Source of the DNA: JANXSD01 sp043758125
GTDB taxonomy: Bacteria > Bacteroidota > Bacteroidia > AKYH767-A > OLB10
DNA length: 12,345 nt
Direction of reading: 5' to 3'
Assembly (NCBI GenBank): GCA_043758125.1
Contig: JAYVOC010000207.1
Span: 1-12,345, forward strand
This document shows, one piece after another, positions 1-12,000 of the stretch (position 1 is the first letter of the stretch; every line of letters starts with the position of its first letter). The notes below the pieces were generated by a model. It ran no database searches and was not told where the DNA came from. It saw only the letters and a program-made list of their open reading frames with translations. The translations under genes were made by a program, and so were the position numbers.

Positions 1-3000
1 CGGATCAGGTGTATTAACTTCATCAGTGGTAGGTGGAAACGTTTGGTCAACTACAGCAACTACGAATGCAATCACAGTAACTTCTTCAGCTACTTATTCA
101 GTTGTTAATACAAATGCAAATGGATGTTCTGCTTCTGCTTCTGCAGTAATCAATGTAAATTCTACTCCGGTTACACCTACTATCTCACAAACAGCGAACA
201 CTATTTGTGCTCCAGGTACTGTCACTTTCTCTAGCTCTTATGCTGGCGCTGGTAATGTTTGGTCTCCAGGTGGTGCAACAACTGCTTCTATCACTGCTTC
301 AGGTGCTGGTTCCTATTCTTATACTGTAGTTTATACAGATGGTAACGGATGTGTTTCTCTTGCTTCTGCTCCAGCAACAGCTACTATCTTCCCAGCTAAC
401 GCAGTGGCAATAACTCCTGCTTCTGCTGCTTTCTGTCCAGGCGGTTCTGCAACGTTAACTTCAACAGTGTCTGGCGGAAACGTTTGGTCTACTGCTGAAA
501 CTACAAATGCAATCACTGTTTTAACTGGTGGAACATATACTGTTACAAATACTAACGCGAATGGCTGTACTGCTACTGCTTCTGCTAGTGTTGCTGCAAA
601 TGCCGGTCCTACTGCTGCTCCAACTGCATCTTGTACTAGTTTATTCCCAGGACGTACTTCAGTTTTAACGGCTAACGCTACTGCTGGTTCTGGTACAATA
701 TCAACTTACTCTTGGGCATTAAATGGTGTAGCAATCGTTCCTGCTGCTACTGCTGCTACTTATACCACTCTTGCTAACGCAAACGGTAACTATACGGTAA
801 CAGTAACTAACTCTAACGGTTGTTCTTTCACTTCGGCTCCTTTGGCTATAACTAACCAAACTGGTCCATTAAGTGGAACATATACTGTAGGGTCAACTAG
901 TTGCAATTTCTTAACAATTGCTGCTGCGGCATCTTATTTAAATACTAATGGAGTTTCTGGCCCAGTAACTATCAATGTTCCTTTTGGTTATACTGAAACA
1001 GCTCCTGCTGGTGGTATTAGCATTAACATGTGTGCTTTAGCTTTAGGATTAAAATCAAATGCTTCTCAAACAATAACAATTCAAAAATCAGGTGCAGGTG
1101 CTAACCCAATAATTACTGCTGGTGTTGGTACAGGTACTGTTGATGCAATTGTTAAATTGGTAGGTGCTGATTATGTTACTATTGATGGTATCAACGTAAC
1201 TGATCCTGCCACTAATTTAACTGCTACTACACGTGCTGAGTGGGGTTATGCTCTTTTAAAGTGTAATGGAAACGACGGTGCTAACTCAAATACAATTAAA
1301 AATTGTGTTGTTACACTACAAAAAATATATACTGCTTCAATTGGTATCTATTCTGGTAATCATGATGCAACTTCAACTACTGCTCTTGTTTACTCAGGAA
1401 CTGTAGGTGATGCAACAGCAGCTGATTTATCTCGTAATGGTCGAAATACCTTCACAGGAAATACAATCACTAACGTTTATGGTGCATTCTCTTTAAATGG
1501 TAACGCAAGTTCAACAGGTTCAATATCGTTGAATGATACTTTAAACGCAATTGGTGTCATCGGTCAAACTGCAAATACAATTAACAACTTCGGTGGTTCT
1601 TCTACAGCAGTAGTTGTAATCAATGAAACAAATCAAAGAGGTATGACCGTAGATAATAACTCTATCAGCGGTGGTACTGGTTCAACACTTACAGTAACTG
1701 GTATTAGCATGACGTCAGGTGTATGGGGTAAAATCAGAAACAATTCTGTAACATTAGCCACCAGCTCAACTACTTCAGCAATGATTGGTATTACTAATGG
1801 ATTTAGTGGAGGTATTGATGCTAACCCAAATATTGTTGCTATCACTGGCAATACATTGGTATTATCATCTACTACACTTACAACAGGAGCAACAACCGGT
1901 TTAACTTGTTCTGCTGGTGGTGCGTCTTCACAAATCACGATCACCAATAATACGGTTAATGGTTGTACATTCCCTTCAAATACCACTGGAGCATTTACAG
2001 GAATCACTCAATCTAACAGTAGCAATAACATTACTGTTGTTGTAACCAACAACCAAGTGAATTCAAATTCACTTGCTGGTACTGGTCAGTTCCTTGGAAT
2101 TAATGCAACAGGTAGTCCAACCAATACTGCTTTATTAACTCCTCTTTCAAGTTTAAACTTCAGTAACAATACTGTTTCCAATAACACAAAAACGTCAACA
2201 GGAAACATGTTCTGTGTCAATTCTGCTCATACAGCGCCAACATTGTTGATGACTCAGAATTCAAATACAGTAAATCAAAATACTATTGCAGGAGGTTCTG
2301 CTGCTTGTACCTTAGTAGGTATTACTGCTGGTGCAACTAACTTTACAATGAATGGCAATACAGTAACAAACCTTGCTATTACAGCTGTAAATGGTACTGT
2401 AGTTGGTAACGTACTGGCACTTCAAAGTTCAGGAACAACTACCACAAATTCAGCAATTACCAATAATACTGTAACAGGTATCACCATGGGTGGTAACTCT
2501 ACAGGAGCTTCTCTTGTTCGTGGTATCCTTGCAACTACTTCCGCATCTGATATCCGAACCATTAGTGGTAACAAAATATCCAACGTAAATACATCATTCA
2601 CAACAAGTGCTACTTGTATCGGTATCATTTCTGCAACAGGTGGAACTTCAAATATCTTCAATAATAAGATTTATGATTTCTTCCCTGGTCAAAATGGAAC
2701 TGTTTTCTCAGGTGCAAAAGGTATTGTTGTTGCTGGTGCTACAACTTCTAATGTTTACAATAACATTATTGGTTTCGATTATTCTTCTCCAGTAACACCA
2801 GTATTAACAAGTCTTAACGCAGTTGTTGGACTTGAAGTATCTGGTGGTACAAATGCAAACTTGTACTTCAACACTATTCGCCTTGCAGGTAGTGGTAGCG
2901 GTACAACTTTCAGTTCTTCTGGAATCAACTTAACTGTAACTACAACAAATGTTGACATCAGAAATAATATCGTAAATAACTTAATGTCTCCAGGTGGTTT

Positions 3001-6000
3001 AGCAGCTACAAACTCTTCAGTTGCATTACGTCGTAGTGCTGTTGCTTTAACTGGTTATGCAACAACATCTGATAGAAATATTTGGTATGCAGGCACACCA
3101 GGTGTTAACAAACTCATCTATTTCGATGGAACAAATAGCGATCAAACTTTAGCAGCCTTCCAAACAAGGGTTGCTACTCGTGAAGCAAATTCATTTACAG
3201 AAGCTGAAACATTCCAAAGTGTTGTTGGAGCTAACGCAAACTTCTTGAAGTTAAATTTAGTTACACCAACATTTGCTGAGTCTAACGCTCGCCCTGCAGG
3301 ATCAATCTCTACTGATTATTTTGCAACGGTAAGAAATGTTTCAACTCCTGATATTGGAGCTCATGAAGACGGTTTCACTCCAAACGGTATCGTTATTATT
3401 AATCCAACAATTACTCCTACAGTTTCTTGTATTGCTTCAGCCCATAACATTACTGCAGATGTAAGTGGTTCACCTACTTCTGTTACTTTGAACTTCGCAT
3501 TCAATGGCGTTGCTCAAACTCCAGTTACTATGGTTTTAGGCGCAGGAATAAACTACTCTGGTTCAATTCCAGCTGCTACTCCAACAAATGCAGTAGTTAC
3601 ATATACAGTAAACGCTACTAATGGAGCAAATTCAGCAGCTTATGCTGGTGCTTCGTATCAGGATAATTACCTTGGTAGTGTTGTTCTTATTGCTAGCACA
3701 AATCTTTCCACATTGTGTTCTGGAGCTTCTCTTACAGCTTCTGCTGCAGGCCCAGTTCCTACGGTACCTGCTGATGCAACTTATTGTGCTTCAACACACG
3801 CCAGTGGTTGTTCAGGTGATAACATCTCAAGAGTAGTTTTAAATACATTGGATAATACTACAGGAACACTTTGTGGTAGTACTTCTCACTTTACTTACTT
3901 CAATGGTGGTGGTACTCAAACTACAACGTTAGCGCAAGGAACGCCATACAATGTGACGCTTACTTTCGGAACAGATGGTAGTCAATACTTTGGCGCTTGG
4001 ATCGATTATAACCATGATGGTACGTTTGCCTCAACTGAATTCCTAGGCGCTTCTGCTAACGCAGGTTCTAGTGGAACAATAAGTGTAAACTTTACCATAC
4101 CAGCAACTGCTTATAATGGCTTAACGCATATTCGTATTGTTGGAGGTAACGATTCACCTGTAACTGCTGCGCAAGCTTGCGGTGCTTCATCAAGTGGTTT
4201 CGGTGAAACTCAAGATTATGATTTAACGATAACAGGGGCATCTTCTGTAGGTGGTCTCTCAACAAACTTCTCATCTTACTCTTGGTCAGATGGAACTACT
4301 GTTGTTGGGTCAGGAAATCCTTTAACATTCGCTACAAGCGGTTCAGGATCTGTATCTTATACAGTAACTGCAACGGATGCAAATGGTTGTACGAAACAAG
4401 CTACTTCAAGTCCAGTTACCCTAATTGCATTACCTGCAACTCCGGTTGCAACGAACAGTGCACAATGTGGTAATCAAGTTCCTACTGCTCATGTAACTGG
4501 ATCTGGTACTGTAGGTAACTCATTCAAATGGTATACTTTAGCTTCAGGTGGTACTGCAATAGCAGGTGAAACGTTAGATCATTTAACATCTACTGTGGTT
4601 TCTACTACATCAACCTATTACGTTTCTGAATTTAATGGTACTTGTGAAAGCCCAAGAGCTGCTGTTACTGTAACAGTATCATCTCCAGTCGCAATTACTG
4701 CTACCTCATCAGTTTCAACTGTTTGTCCTTTCGTTAACTTTAACTTAGGAGTTACTAGTTCAAATGACCCTAATTACGTTTACACATGGAGCATTGGCGC
4801 TACAGGTAGCGGAATTACTGCTGCATTAACTGGTGCTTCTCAAACTATTCAAGCAACAGCTGGTGGTTCATTTACTTATACTGTTAATGCATTCGATGGC
4901 GTTTCTCAGTGCGCTGCAACAAATTCAGTTGTAGTAATTGTTTCAACTCCTCCGGTAATCGATAGTATCGTAAGTAATCTTTCAACAATATGTTCTGGAA
5001 GCCCTGCTACAATATCGGTTTATTCAACTGGGCTTAGTTCAGGTCCTCAAGTTGATCCAAGCCCTTACACGCATGGTACAGTTTCGAACCCAACTACTGA
5101 TGAAGAAATTTATAGCTTCACACTTAATGGCTCTTCAACTCCAGCAGCGTATGCAAATACAAACGGATGTACAACAGCAGCTCCAGGAGCAGGTTCTGTA
5201 CTTGGTAGTTATTCAAACTTTACAACAACAGGTACTCTTTCAACACTAACAGCTGGTTCTACATACTCCTTTACTGTAAATGTAAATGAGTGTGACGGAG
5301 CACCTTTCTTCGCGAATGGTATCGGTGTTTGGATTGATTATAACCGTGATGGTGACTTTAATGATGCTGGTGAAGCTGTATATATTGATGCAGCCACAGT
5401 AACCAGTCCTCATACAGTAACTGCTTCTTTCACCGTTCCTTCTTCAGCTATTGGTGGCTTAACAAGAGTCCGCGTAATAGCTTATGAAGGTGGTTCTGGT
5501 GCTACACTTATTCCAACTGCTAGCCCAGGTTATGGTGAAATCGAAGATTATGCTGTAAACCTTATTGGTCGCGTAACTCAAGATCCTAATAAAACATATT
5601 CTTGGTCTCCAGGTGGTGCAACAACACCAACAATTACTGTAAATCCTTTAACAACTACAACTTATACGGTATCTGTTAATGCTACTGGTAATACATGCAC
5701 CAATTTTGCTACTAAAACAATAACTGTTATTCCTCTTCCGGCGGCACCTACTGCTAGCAATAGCACTCAGTGCGGACCAGGAGTTCCAACTGCTTCGGTT
5801 ACAGGATCTGGCGGAACATTCCGTTGGTATCTTACCTCTACTGGCGGTACTGCTTTAGCAGGGGAAACGTTAAATCATTTAACAGCATATTCGATTTCAG
5901 TAACAACAACTTTCTATGTATCAGAATTTAGTAATACTTGTGAAGGTCCAAGAGTAGCAGTTATACAAAATGTTAATAATGGCGGTGCTGTTACTTTCAC

Positions 6001-9000
6001 TTCAACAACACCAGCTTGTCTTGGCGCATCAATTACACTTACTGCAACTGATGTTAATCCTTATGGATATACAAGTTATACTATGACACCATCACCTTTA
6101 GGAGGTAGTGGTACGGCAGTTCAGTCAGGAGCATTCTCCGGCACTACAACTTTCACATTCGCCCCTACATCTGCTGGAACTTATGATTATACATTTACAG
6201 CAACGGATGGAACTTGCAGTGCAGCAGGGATTGCTCACGTAATTGTAGGTACATATCCAGTAATTGATAGCATAAAAGCTTCTCCTACTACTGTATGTTC
6301 AGGTAGTCCTTCAACAATTAAAGTTTATTCATCAGGAATAACTTCAGGATCTCAAGTTCTGCCAACAGGATATTGTACATCGGGTACTTCAACCAATTTT
6401 GCTGATGAACAAATATTTGCAGTATCCTTCGGTTCAATGGTTAACAATGAAACAGAAACCTGTACTACAAATTATACTGATTATTCTTCTACCATCTCTG
6501 CACCAACAGTGTCGAATGGTCAAGTCGTACCATTCAGCGTGATATCAAATGAGTGTGATGGGGCCACTTATTTTTCAAGTGGATTGTCAATCTTTATTGA
6601 TTATAACCGTGATGGCGACTTCCTTGATGCAGGTGAAACAGCTTACACTACTACAACAACTACAATACAGCCAAATACGAGAACAGGAACGATTACAATT
6701 CCTGCAAATGTAACTCCGGGCTTAACCAAGATGCGAGTTGTTATTGCAGAAAGCGTTGCTTCACCGCTTCCATGCGCTGCTTATACTTTTACTGAAACTG
6801 AAGATTATGCGGTGAATCTTCTTGGTGTGGTTGCTCAAGATCCTGCCAAAACTTATGCTTGGGCACCGGGTTCTCAAACAACACCTTCTATAACTGTAAG
6901 TCCAACATTAACTGGGGCTAATAATTATAGTGTAATTGTAACAAATCCTGCTTCTGGATGCTCAGCAACAGCCTCAACTTCTATTACAGTTAATCCACTT
7001 CCGCCATCTCCAACAGCAACAAATTCAACACAATGTGGATATGGAGTTCCTACAGCTAGTGTTACTGGTACATCAGGTAACCTTCGCTGGTATCTCGCTT
7101 CAACAGGCGGAACAGCACTGTCAGGACAAACTGGAAATACACTGTCAGGATACTCTGTTAATACTACTACTACGTTCTATGTTTCTGAAACTAATGGAAC
7201 ATGTGAATCAGTTCGCACTCCAGTTACAGTAACGGTAAATCAGCCGGATGCAGTATCAGCAAGCGCATCTACTTCAAATGCTTGTTCTAATACTTCCTTC
7301 AATCTGATCGCAACTCAAACAGGTTCAACGAACACTTATACGTTCACTTGGACAGCTTCTCCAGTATCAGGTAGCGGTATCGCAACTACATTAAGCGGCG
7401 CTACTACTTCTGTTACTCCAACTGCAACTGGAACATACACTTATACTGTAGTTGCAACAGATGCTTCTACTTCTTGTGCTACTATTTCTACTGTTTCTAT
7501 TACTGTTAATCAAAGCCCAACTATTACAGTAGCACCTCTAACTGCTTCGGTTTGTCCCGGTGTTCCTGTACAGTTAACAGCTACACAAACTAACGGTGGT
7601 GGATCAACATTCGCATTTAACGGAGTAAGTCAATATATGGCTATTGCTTCTACTCCTTCTTTGAACTTTACAACTGCTGGATTAAGCAACTTCACGCTTG
7701 AAGCCTGGACTAAAACAAATACAGCAATATTTGATGGTGGTATCATCAGTAAATATCAAAGTTCAACAGGTGGTGCTGGTTACTTCTTACGCCAAGGTTC
7801 AGTTTCTCCTTATACAGGAATTGGTGCTGGTGGAAATACAGAAGTTCTTTCAACTCCAACTACCGGTGTAGTAACTGCTGGAACTTGGGCTCACGTTGCT
7901 GCTGTATTTAGCTACAATGCATCAACAGCAAATGACTCTGTTAAAATTTATGTTAACGGTGTTCTAAAAGCTTCTAATGTTACAACAGTTTCTGCAAGTA
8001 CTGATTCTCTCCGCATTGGATCCGACTTCTCTGGTCGTTTCTTTAATGGTCAAATTGATGAAGTACGTATCTGGAATGCAGCTCTTAGCCCTTCAACAAT
8101 AATAAATTGGATGTCGCAAACGGTTACAGCGTCTCATCCAAACTTCGCTAATCTTAAAGCGTATTATAACTTCGATGCAGCTGCATCAGGAACGGTAACC
8201 GATCTTTCTGGAAATGGAAATAACGCTGTTATTGTAAATAGCGCATCTCAGGTTGCTTCAACTGTTCCTTTTGCAAATACGACATACTCATGGTTACCAG
8301 CTACTGGCTTGTCTAATGCTACTATCTCTAATCCGATTGCTACTGTTAATACAACAACCACGTTTACTGTAACTGCAACAGCTCCTAATGGTTGTACAGT
8401 TACTGCATCTTCAGTGCTTAATGTGTTACCTGCTGCTGCCACACCTACTGCTTCAAATAGCGCACAGTGTGGTAATGGAACTCCTACAGCTTCTGTAACT
8501 GGAACAGGTTCTGTCTTTAACTGGTACTTAACTGCTTCAGGTGGTACAGCTTTGGTAGGACAACATGCTTCAACATTATCATCATATTCAATTTCAACAA
8601 CTACTACTTTCTACGTTACAGAAGTTACTGGTACGTGTGAAAGTCCACGATCTGCGGTAACAGCTACCGTTACACAGCCAGATGCAATTAATGTAACAGC
8701 AAATAGCAGTTCAATTTGTTTGAACTCATCTGTTACTTTAACCGCTAACCAAACTGGTTCTGTTAATACGTATGTATATGCTTGGAATGGTACTCCAGTT
8801 CTTGGAAATGGAATTACAACTCCAACTTCTGGAAGCCCTGTAACAATTACTCCTACAATTGCTGGAACTTATGTTTATACTGTAACAGCTACTGATGCAA
8901 CCGCTGGTTGTGTTACCACTGCTACTAAATCAATTGTAGTCAACCCAAATCCTGTGATTACTTCTGCAACTGCTAGTCCAAATCCTGCTTGTACGGGTTC

Positions 9001-12000
9001 AACTGTTACGCTCACTGGTTTAACTGGTGTTCCTGCTGGTTCATTGTTCCACGAAGGATTTGAAATCTTCCCTGGTTCATTTGCTACTTCTGGTACTGGT
9101 GTAACATGGGCTCAAAGCAACGTTTACTATCAAGAAGGTCTTAATTCTGCTAAAATGACCTACGCAAATTCTGCTGCTGGTAATTTGTCAATGAATTCTG
9201 GAGTTAGCCTTGTAGGTTATACAAGTCCTAAACTTGAATTCTATCAAATCTGTGCTACTGAAAATAGTTTCGATTATGGCAGAGTTGAATATTCAATAGA
9301 TGGTGGTACAACGTGGATCGGATTCGCTCCTTCAACTTATCTTGGAACTGGTACATTAGCTCCAAATATGGTGACTGCAGGTGTTATCGGATTCCAGGCA
9401 AATAGTTATGCTGCTTGGTCTTCAGTATTCAATTCATCAACTTCTGTTTATCCTGCTGGTCCGGCAACAAGTTTATGGCAACATGAAACAATCAATCTAT
9501 CAGCATTCGCTTCTCAAACAAACTTTAGAGTACGTTTCAGAGCAACTTCCGACGCAAGTGTTTTATATCCTGGTTGGTCGATTGATAATGTAAGAATTAC
9601 TTATTCTGCAACTTCTGGTGCTGGTACCTATGCATGGCAATGGAATCCTGGTGCATTATCAGGAAACATAGCGACAATTACTGCTGGAGCAGCAGGAACT
9701 TATAACTACACTGTTACAGCAACTGATGCGGTTTCTGGTTGTACATCTACAAGTCCAGTTGTTCTTAATGTAATTTCAACACCTGCAACACCGATAATCA
9801 GTGCTACAACTACTACTATCTGTGTGAGTGGTACTTCAACATTATCAGTGACAAATCCTACAGGTGGTGCTTCTTACCAATGGCAGTCTTCTTCTTCTGG
9901 TTTGCCAGGATCATATTCCAATATTGTTGGAGCTAATACTGCTACTTATACATCAGCAACACTTACATCATCGATTTACTATCGTGCTTATGTAAACTGT
10001 GGTACTTCAGCTGACACTTCAATTGCGACTCAAGTTATTGTTAACAATCCTTCAATTACTTCTGTAGTTGGTGCTACACGTTGTGGCGTAGGAACTGTTA
10101 ACCTTAGTGTAGTTGGTACAGGAAGTTTCGATTGGTTCGCTGGTTCTGCCGGTGGTACTGCACTTGCTACTAACACTAGTACGTATGCTCCAATCGTATC
10201 CGCTAACACTACATTCTGGGTTCAGGCTTATATCGGTACTTGTCTTGATCCTGCTGGTCGCCAACCAGTAGTCGCAACAGTTAATCCTGCTCCAGTTGTA
10301 AATATTTCAACTGCTGCTACAACAGTATGTACTGGAACGTCTGTAACTCTGACCGCATCAAGTCCTAATACCAATTATTCTTATTCATGGTCATTGAACG
10401 GAACTACAGTTATAGCTACAGGAGCATCTTATACTTTTGTTCCAACTGTTACAGCTACTTATTATCTAATTGGAACTGATAATACTGCCGGACCTTATGC
10501 TACATGCCAGGCTATTGCCTCTCAAGTAATAACTGTTAATGTACGTCCTGTAGTTTCTCCAACTAGCGATATATCGATTATCTGTAATTCTGGTGCCTTA
10601 GTCACATTAAATGCAAATGCATTCGGAACAAGTGCAACAACATTGTTGAATGCAACTTTTAATACTGGTGATGATGGCTTCGTTGCAACTCAAACAAGTT
10701 CTGCTTCAAGCTTAATCTTTACACGTTTAGCAGGTTCTACTTACAGTGCAGGTGCTACATTGGATGGAACTTCCTTCTTTGAAGCTAATTCTGATGCTGG
10801 TGGTTCTGGAAGTAGTACTCATACTGTTATCGTTTCTCCAGTAATGAATACTACGGCTTACTCATCAGGTACAGTTTCGCTTCAATGGGATGAAGCTTAT
10901 CAGTATTATTCTGCTGGATCTGATAACGTTCATACTGATGTTTGGAATGGTAGTGCTTGGGTGACTATTTACACTGCTCCTGCAGCAAATGATGGTTCCT
11001 ACGCTGCTCCATTGCATCATAACGTGAATATTGCAGCTTATGCGAATTCTGCATTACAGGTTCGTTTCGTTTACGATTCTAACTGGGGATTCTTTAACGC
11101 AATTGATAATGTAAGTGTAAATGCTTCTAGTACTTTACCTACATTATTATGGACTGCTTCTCCTGCTGACCCAACATTATCTGGTCAAACTAATTTAGCG
11201 TCTCCAGCGGTAACCCCTACTACTGGCGTAACTTATACTGTTGTGGCAACTAGTACTAATGGTTGTACAGCTTCTGGTTCTGTAGTAATTAATTCAATTC
11301 CTAAACCAATTCCTGCACTTAATTATACTGGTGATCAAAATGTATGTTCAAGTGATCCAGAACTTATATTCTCGGTTTCTGATGCAGTAAATGGTGCTTA
11401 TTCACCATCCAGTTATCAAGTTGATTGGACTTCAGCTATTATCAACCAGTCTCCAAGTCTTCCTATTACTCAATCTGTTCTTGGAAGTCCAGTACAGGCT
11501 AGAGTTCATACTTTAGATAATGGATGTTCTGTATTGTCTAATATCGTTAACGTTACTATTGTTACTGTTGATTTATCAGTAACGACAGTTGCAGCATCAT
11601 GTGCTGGCGCAGACGGATCTATCACAGCAACAGCTACTGGTATTGGACCGTTTACGTTTAATTATTACAACAATGCACATACGTTAATCCATACGGTATC
11701 AAATTCAGTATCTAATGTAAATACATATACTGGATTAGGTACTAACACGTATTATGTTACCGTGTCTGGTAATTCAAATGGTTCAAATACAACGATTCCA
11801 TCGTGCCCATCAGCAGAGAAGACAGCTACAGTAGGAGGTAATGTTGCCTTCACTACCAGTACGTCTGCTACAGCAGAATCATGTCCTGGTTTAAATAATG
11901 GATCTGCTACTGTCATCATTACTGGTGGTTCTGGAAACTTTGGTATCGTATGGACCCCAGGTGGTGCAACTACTGCTACTATCTCTCCTCTTGCTCCAGG

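Larger units (their letters stand above)
4430..11299 (+). repeat. Five-fold super-repeat: [Ig_7-like, PKD-like, host domain with insert]
   Basis: The unit boundaries are 4430-5731, 5732-6991, 6992-8425, 8426-9775 and 10043-11299, about 1.26-1.43 kb each. An extra SYQWQ-type Ig domain (9776-10042) sits between units 4 and 5. The inserts are GEVED, GEVED, LamG, jelly-roll and jelly-roll. The Ig_7 parts of units 1-4 are highly alike while the inserts differ, so the frame has been copied and its cargo exchanged or diversified. Unit 5 is the most divergent. Confidence 0.78.

Noticed and set aside
1027..1029. In-frame ATG as a possible translation start
   Set aside because: The frame is open upstream to the window edge with intact Ig-like repeats before it, so this is an internal Met within the beta-helix.
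331..2661. Open stretches of 60-124 codons on the minus strand (331-516, 1633-2007, 2422-2661)
   Set aside because: They lie opposite the long plus-strand frame. Their Val/Pro/Ile-rich translations are what the complement of Thr/Ser/Asn/Gly codons gives, and they show no motif or ribosome binding site.
866..3370. Beta-helix as a pectate lyase or other polysaccharide-degrading enzyme
   Set aside because: The fold pattern fits, but no catalytic Asp/Arg/His arrangement of a known family could be placed by eye, and the Bacteroidota-type cap and DIGAHE tail are typical of non-enzymatic surface proteins.
7607..8266. LamG-like domain as a glycoside hydrolase of the concanavalin A-like fold
   Set aside because: The motifs match binding-type Laminin_G_3 modules. 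The paired-acid E.D..E type active site of GH16-like enzymes is not seen.
2607..9593. Short plus-strand open stretches in other frames (2607-2795, 3621-3836, 4282-4473, 5052-5249, 7035-7232, 9381-9593)
   Set aside because: All overlap the continuous coding frame. Their Gln/Leu-rich translations arise from shifted reading of the Thr/Ala/Ser codons, and the domain motifs are only in the main frame.
4092..10264. Minus-strand open stretches at 4092-4274, 8248-8442 and 10052-10264
   Set aside because: They lie inside recognised domains of the plus-strand protein (GEVED 1, host domain 4, Ig_7 repeat 5) and have no protein-like features of their own.
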